From assembly GCA_018241165.1 (NCBI GenBank), contig JAFEEK010000494.1, forward strand, positions 1 through 8,428: DNA of 8,428 nucleotides. The letters are read 5' to 3'. The translations under genes were made by a program, and so were the position numbers. This document shows positions 7,030 through 8,428 of this stretch, piece by piece (within the stretch, counting starts at the first letter, position 1; each line of letters starts with the position of its first letter). The notes beneath the pieces are model-generated. The model had not been told where the DNA came from. It saw only the letters and a program-made list of their open reading frames with translations, and did no database searches. This DNA is from Pseudomonadota bacterium (GTDB taxonomy: Bacteria; Pseudomonadota; Gammaproteobacteria; Xanthomonadales; Rhodanobacteraceae).

Positions 7030-7058
7030 AAATGGAGACTAACGGAAGGGTTTACAAG
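7030..7058 (-). promoter_or_regulatory. Sigma-32 (heat-shock)-like promoter of hslVU
   Basis: On the minus strand CTTGTAAA (7058-7051) resembles the sigma-32 -35 element CTTGAAA, and CTCCATTT (7037-7030) matches 7 of 8 positions of a CCCCATTT -10 element. The gap is 13-14 nt, within the known range. A start near 7024 would give a leader of about 24 nt before the hslV ATG. hslVU is a classic heat-shock operon in E. coli, which raises the plausibility. This is a by-eye match without experimental support. Confidence 0.5.
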
Positions 7059-7080
7059 CGCCGCATCTGCAAAAGGCGAG

Positions 7081-7115
7081 TACATATATTCGTATGGTTA
7101 TAAATATGTATTCGT
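7081..7115 (+). promoter_or_regulatory. AT-rich promoter/operator-like region of brnTA
   Basis: An AT-rich stretch, unlike the GC-rich surroundings, lies just before brnT. Arms TACATAT (7081-7087) and ATATGTA (7104-7110) form an inverted repeat centred near 7095. TATTCGT occurs twice (7087-7093 and 7109-7115), exactly 22 bp or two helical turns apart. TATAAA (7099-7104) is a plausible -10 box inside the repeat; no clear -35 is seen. In characterised brnTA systems the ribbon-helix-helix antitoxin represses its own operon, so this is the expected operator position. The site assignment is inferred. Confidence 0.5.
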
Positions 7116-7129
7116 GCTAAGGTGGCCAG

Positions 7130-7420
7130 ATGCCGGCAGCGCATTTTGAATGGGACGAGGCAAAGAACAAGGCCAACCAAGCCAAGCACGGCGTGCCATT
7201 CGAGATCGCACAGTGGGCTTTCGCCGATCCGCTACGCGTTATCGCCCGTGATCTGGAACATAGCCGACAGGAGGAACGTTTCTACTGTTTCGGCAAGACG
7301 GGCGGAGGCGTGTTGACGGTACGCTTCACGCATCGAGACGATGTCATTCGCATTTTCGGCGCCGGATATTGGCGCAAAGGCAAGGCAATTTATGAACAGC
7401 AAAATTCGCTACAGCGATGA
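7130..7420 (+). CDS. brnT: BrnT-like toxin (type II toxin-antitoxin)
   Basis: A 96-aa protein of the BrnT family, small RelE-fold ribonuclease toxins that block growth by cleaving RNA until bound by their antitoxin. The family pattern is clear: HFEWDEAKNKANQAKHGVPFEIA (5-27), F-DPLRVIARDLEHSRQEERFYCFGKT (31-57), VLTVRFTHRDDVIRIFGAGYWRKGKAIYEQQ (61-91). The usual RIISAR end of many BrnT proteins is replaced by RIFGAGYWRKGKAIYE, which I recall as the mark of a distinct and common subgroup. The ATG at 7130 has AAGGTGG 4 nt upstream. The gene is followed by its antitoxin with a 29-nt overlap, toxin first as is typical for brnTA. Actual toxicity is not shown by sequence. It lies divergent from hslV in a site that normally separates xerC and hslV directly. 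Confidence 0.88.
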   Translation: MPAAHFEWDEAKNKANQAKHGVPFEIAQWAFADPLRVIARDLEHSRQEERFYCFGKTGGGVLTVRFTHRDDVIRIFGAGYWRKGKAIYEQQNSLQR

Positions 7421-7649
7421 GCCGATCGGCAAGGTCGAAATCGTTCCGGACTTTCTTCCGAGTCCGGCCGAGCTCGCCTTTCGCGAAGAAGGCGTCAAGG
7501 TCACGCTGGCCTTGAGCAAGAAGAGCGTGGACTTCTTCAAGTCCGAGGCCACGCGCCACCACACGCAATACCAGCGCATGATCCGCAATTTGCTCGACGG
7601 CTACGTCGATGCGCACACGGTGCGCACGCCGCGCAGGGCACGCGGCTGA
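7392..7649 (+). CDS. brnA: BrnA/CopG-like ribbon-helix-helix antitoxin
   Basis: An 85-aa protein, the partner of the upstream BrnT. An N-terminal segment IRYSDEPIGKVEIVPDFLPSPAEL (5-28) probably contacts the toxin; a ribbon-helix-helix DNA-binding domain follows, with strand VKVTLALS (35-42), helix 1 KKSVDFFKSEATR (43-55) and helix 2 TQYQRMIRNLLDGYV (58-72). The tail is basic. The protein should neutralise BrnT and, as a dimer, repress the operon at the AT-rich site upstream of brnT. The ATG at 7392 has AAGG 6 nt upstream and lies inside the end of brnT (29-nt overlap), so translation is coupled. An in-frame upstream extension to 7341 adds residues unlike the family. The stop is only 9 nt from the stop of the convergent xerC. 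It is closer to the CopG-like antitoxins paired with 'GAGYWRKGK' BrnT proteins than to Brucella BrnA (recalled). Confidence 0.85.
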   Translation: MNSKIRYSDEPIGKVEIVPDFLPSPAELAFREEGVKVTLALSKKSVDFFKSEATRHHTQYQRMIRNLLDGYVDAHTVRTPRRARG

Positions 7650-7658
7650 GTCCACCTG

Positions 7659-8428
7659 CTACTTCTTTCTCCGCGCCCTTGGATGCGCAGCGTCGTAGAC
7701 CTTGGCCAGATGTTGGAAGTCCAGGTGCGTGTAGATCTGCGTGGTGCCGATGTCGGCGTGGCCGAGCAGCTCCTGCACGGCGCGCAGGTCGCCGGAGGAT
7801 TCGAGCACGTGGCTGGCGCAGGAATGGCGCAGCAGGTGTGGATACACGCGCTTCCACACACCCTGATCCTTCGCCCGGCGCTTCAGGCGCGCACGCACGG
7901 CAGCCGGTGTCAATGGCTTGCCGAACCTGCCGTGGACGAGCGGATCATCGGCGCCCGGTCGATCCTGCTCGCGCAGCGCACTCAACGCGGTGATGGCCTT
8001 GCCGCCCACCGGCACGATGCGCGTCTTGCGGCCCTTGCCGGTGACGCGAATCAGGCCTTGCGCCATGTCCAGATCGCGCCAGCGCACGTCGGTGAGTTCC
8101 GACACACGTAGTCCGGATGAATACAAAAGCTCGAACAGCGCCCGATCGCGCACGCTTGCCGGATCGTCGGTCGGAAAATCGAGCAACGCACCGACTTCGT
8201 CCACATCCAATACTTGCGGCAATTTGCGTGGCGCCTTGGGCGAACGCACGCCGATCGCCGGGTTCGACGTCGCCTCGCCTTCGCGCGCGAGCCAGCGGTA
8301 AAAACTGCGATACGCCGACAACATGTCGCGCAACGATCCGGGGGAAAGACCCGCGCGATGCGTCCTGGCGATGAAGGCCTGGATCTGTTCGCCGCGCACT
8401 TCGCGCCAGCGCGTCACACTTTGCGCTT
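7659..8428 (-). CDS. xerC: Tyrosine recombinase XerC, N-terminus beyond the right edge
   Basis: The frame is open to the window edge, showing about 255 codons of a protein usually near 300 aa, so roughly 40-50 N-terminal residues are missing. XerC with XerD resolves chromosome dimers at dif. The N-terminal SAM-like domain appears as VTRWREV--EQIQAFIARTHRAGLSPGSL plus SAYRSFYRWLAREG. The catalytic domain has, in order, SSGLRVSEL (Arg), VTGKGRKTRIVP (Lys), PHLLRHSCASH (His-x-x-Arg), LGHADIGTTQIYTH (His, then Tyr). All six catalytic residues are seen. The C-terminus HLDFQHLAKVYDAAHPRARRKK is characteristic of XerC rather than XerD. The GTG at 8417 is in frame but is not the true start, since family-like sequence continues upstream of it. 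In related bacteria xerC lies directly before hslV; here a toxin-antitoxin pair lies between. It is chromosomal housekeeping, not evidence of an integrating element. Confidence 0.95.
   Translation of the reverse strand, partial: AQSVTRWREVRGEQIQAFIARTHRAGLSPGSLRDMLSAYRSFYRWLAREGEATSNPAIGVRSPKAPRKLPQVLDVDEVGALLDFPTDDPASVRDRALFELLYSSGLRVSELTDVRWRDLDMAQGLIRVTGKGRKTRIVPVGGKAITALSALREQDRPGADDPLVHGRFGKPLTPAAVRARLKRRAKDQGVWKRVYPHLLRHSCASHVLESSGDLRAVQELLGHADIGTTQIYTHLDFQHLAKVYDAAHPRARRKK

Noticed and set aside
7051..7056. TTTACA as a -35 box for brnT
   Set aside because: The nearest -10-like boxes on the plus strand lie 28 or more nt away, outside any usable spacing; the bases fit better in the minus-strand heat-shock promoter.
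7659..8428. A tyrosine recombinase as evidence for a mobile element or integron
   Set aside because: Its C-terminus and its place near hslVU identify it as the housekeeping dimer-resolution protein XerC.

Overview
The window is GC-rich, densely coding bacterial DNA. Gene content points to a gammaproteobacterium, most likely of the Xanthomonadales (Rhodanobacteraceae or Xanthomonadaceae). The reasons are an HslV that begins with the FHATTIV pre-sequence I associate with xanthomonads, the order xerC–hslV–hslU–(hypothetical)–DUF971–ubiE, and secreted S10 and M1 exopeptidases side by side. This placement comes from recalled family features, not from a search.

Layout, left to right. Positions 1-728 (minus) hold the N-terminal third of a secreted leukotriene-A4-hydrolase-like M1 aminopeptidase cut by the window edge. 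Positions 796-2358 (minus) hold a complete secreted S10 serine carboxypeptidase. Both genes have the same 13-nt promoter-like element a few tens of bases upstream. Divergent from them, 2477-3022 (plus) encodes a DUF488 protein, coupled by an ATGA overlap to a 71-aa DUF2945/TUDOR-like protein (3019-3234). That gene meets ubiE tail to tail, and the two stop codons share one CTAG.

Positions 3231-6999 (minus) form a block of housekeeping genes read right to left: hslV, hslU, a 161-bp gap with a cluster of GC-rich hairpins, a conserved hypothetical with two apparently duplicated beta-rich units, a DUF971 protein and ubiE. Junctions within hslVU and within hypothetical–DUF971 overlap by 1 and 4 nt, and ubiE follows 10 nt later. 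A heat-shock (sigma-32)-like promoter can be read just upstream of hslV. Beyond hslV, on the opposite strand, is a BrnT/BrnA-type toxin-antitoxin pair (7130-7649) with an AT-rich operator-like region. It sits between hslV and xerC (7659 to the right edge), genes that are commonly adjacent in other bacteria, so it looks like a small acquired islet.

No intergenic stretch exceeds 300 bases. I see no rRNA, tRNA, CRISPR array, transposase or origin. The window is mostly conserved housekeeping content. The most interesting parts are the brnTA islet with its control region, the hairpin cluster at 4991-5079, and the uncharacterised 208-aa protein. I found no convincing undescribed multi-gene system.
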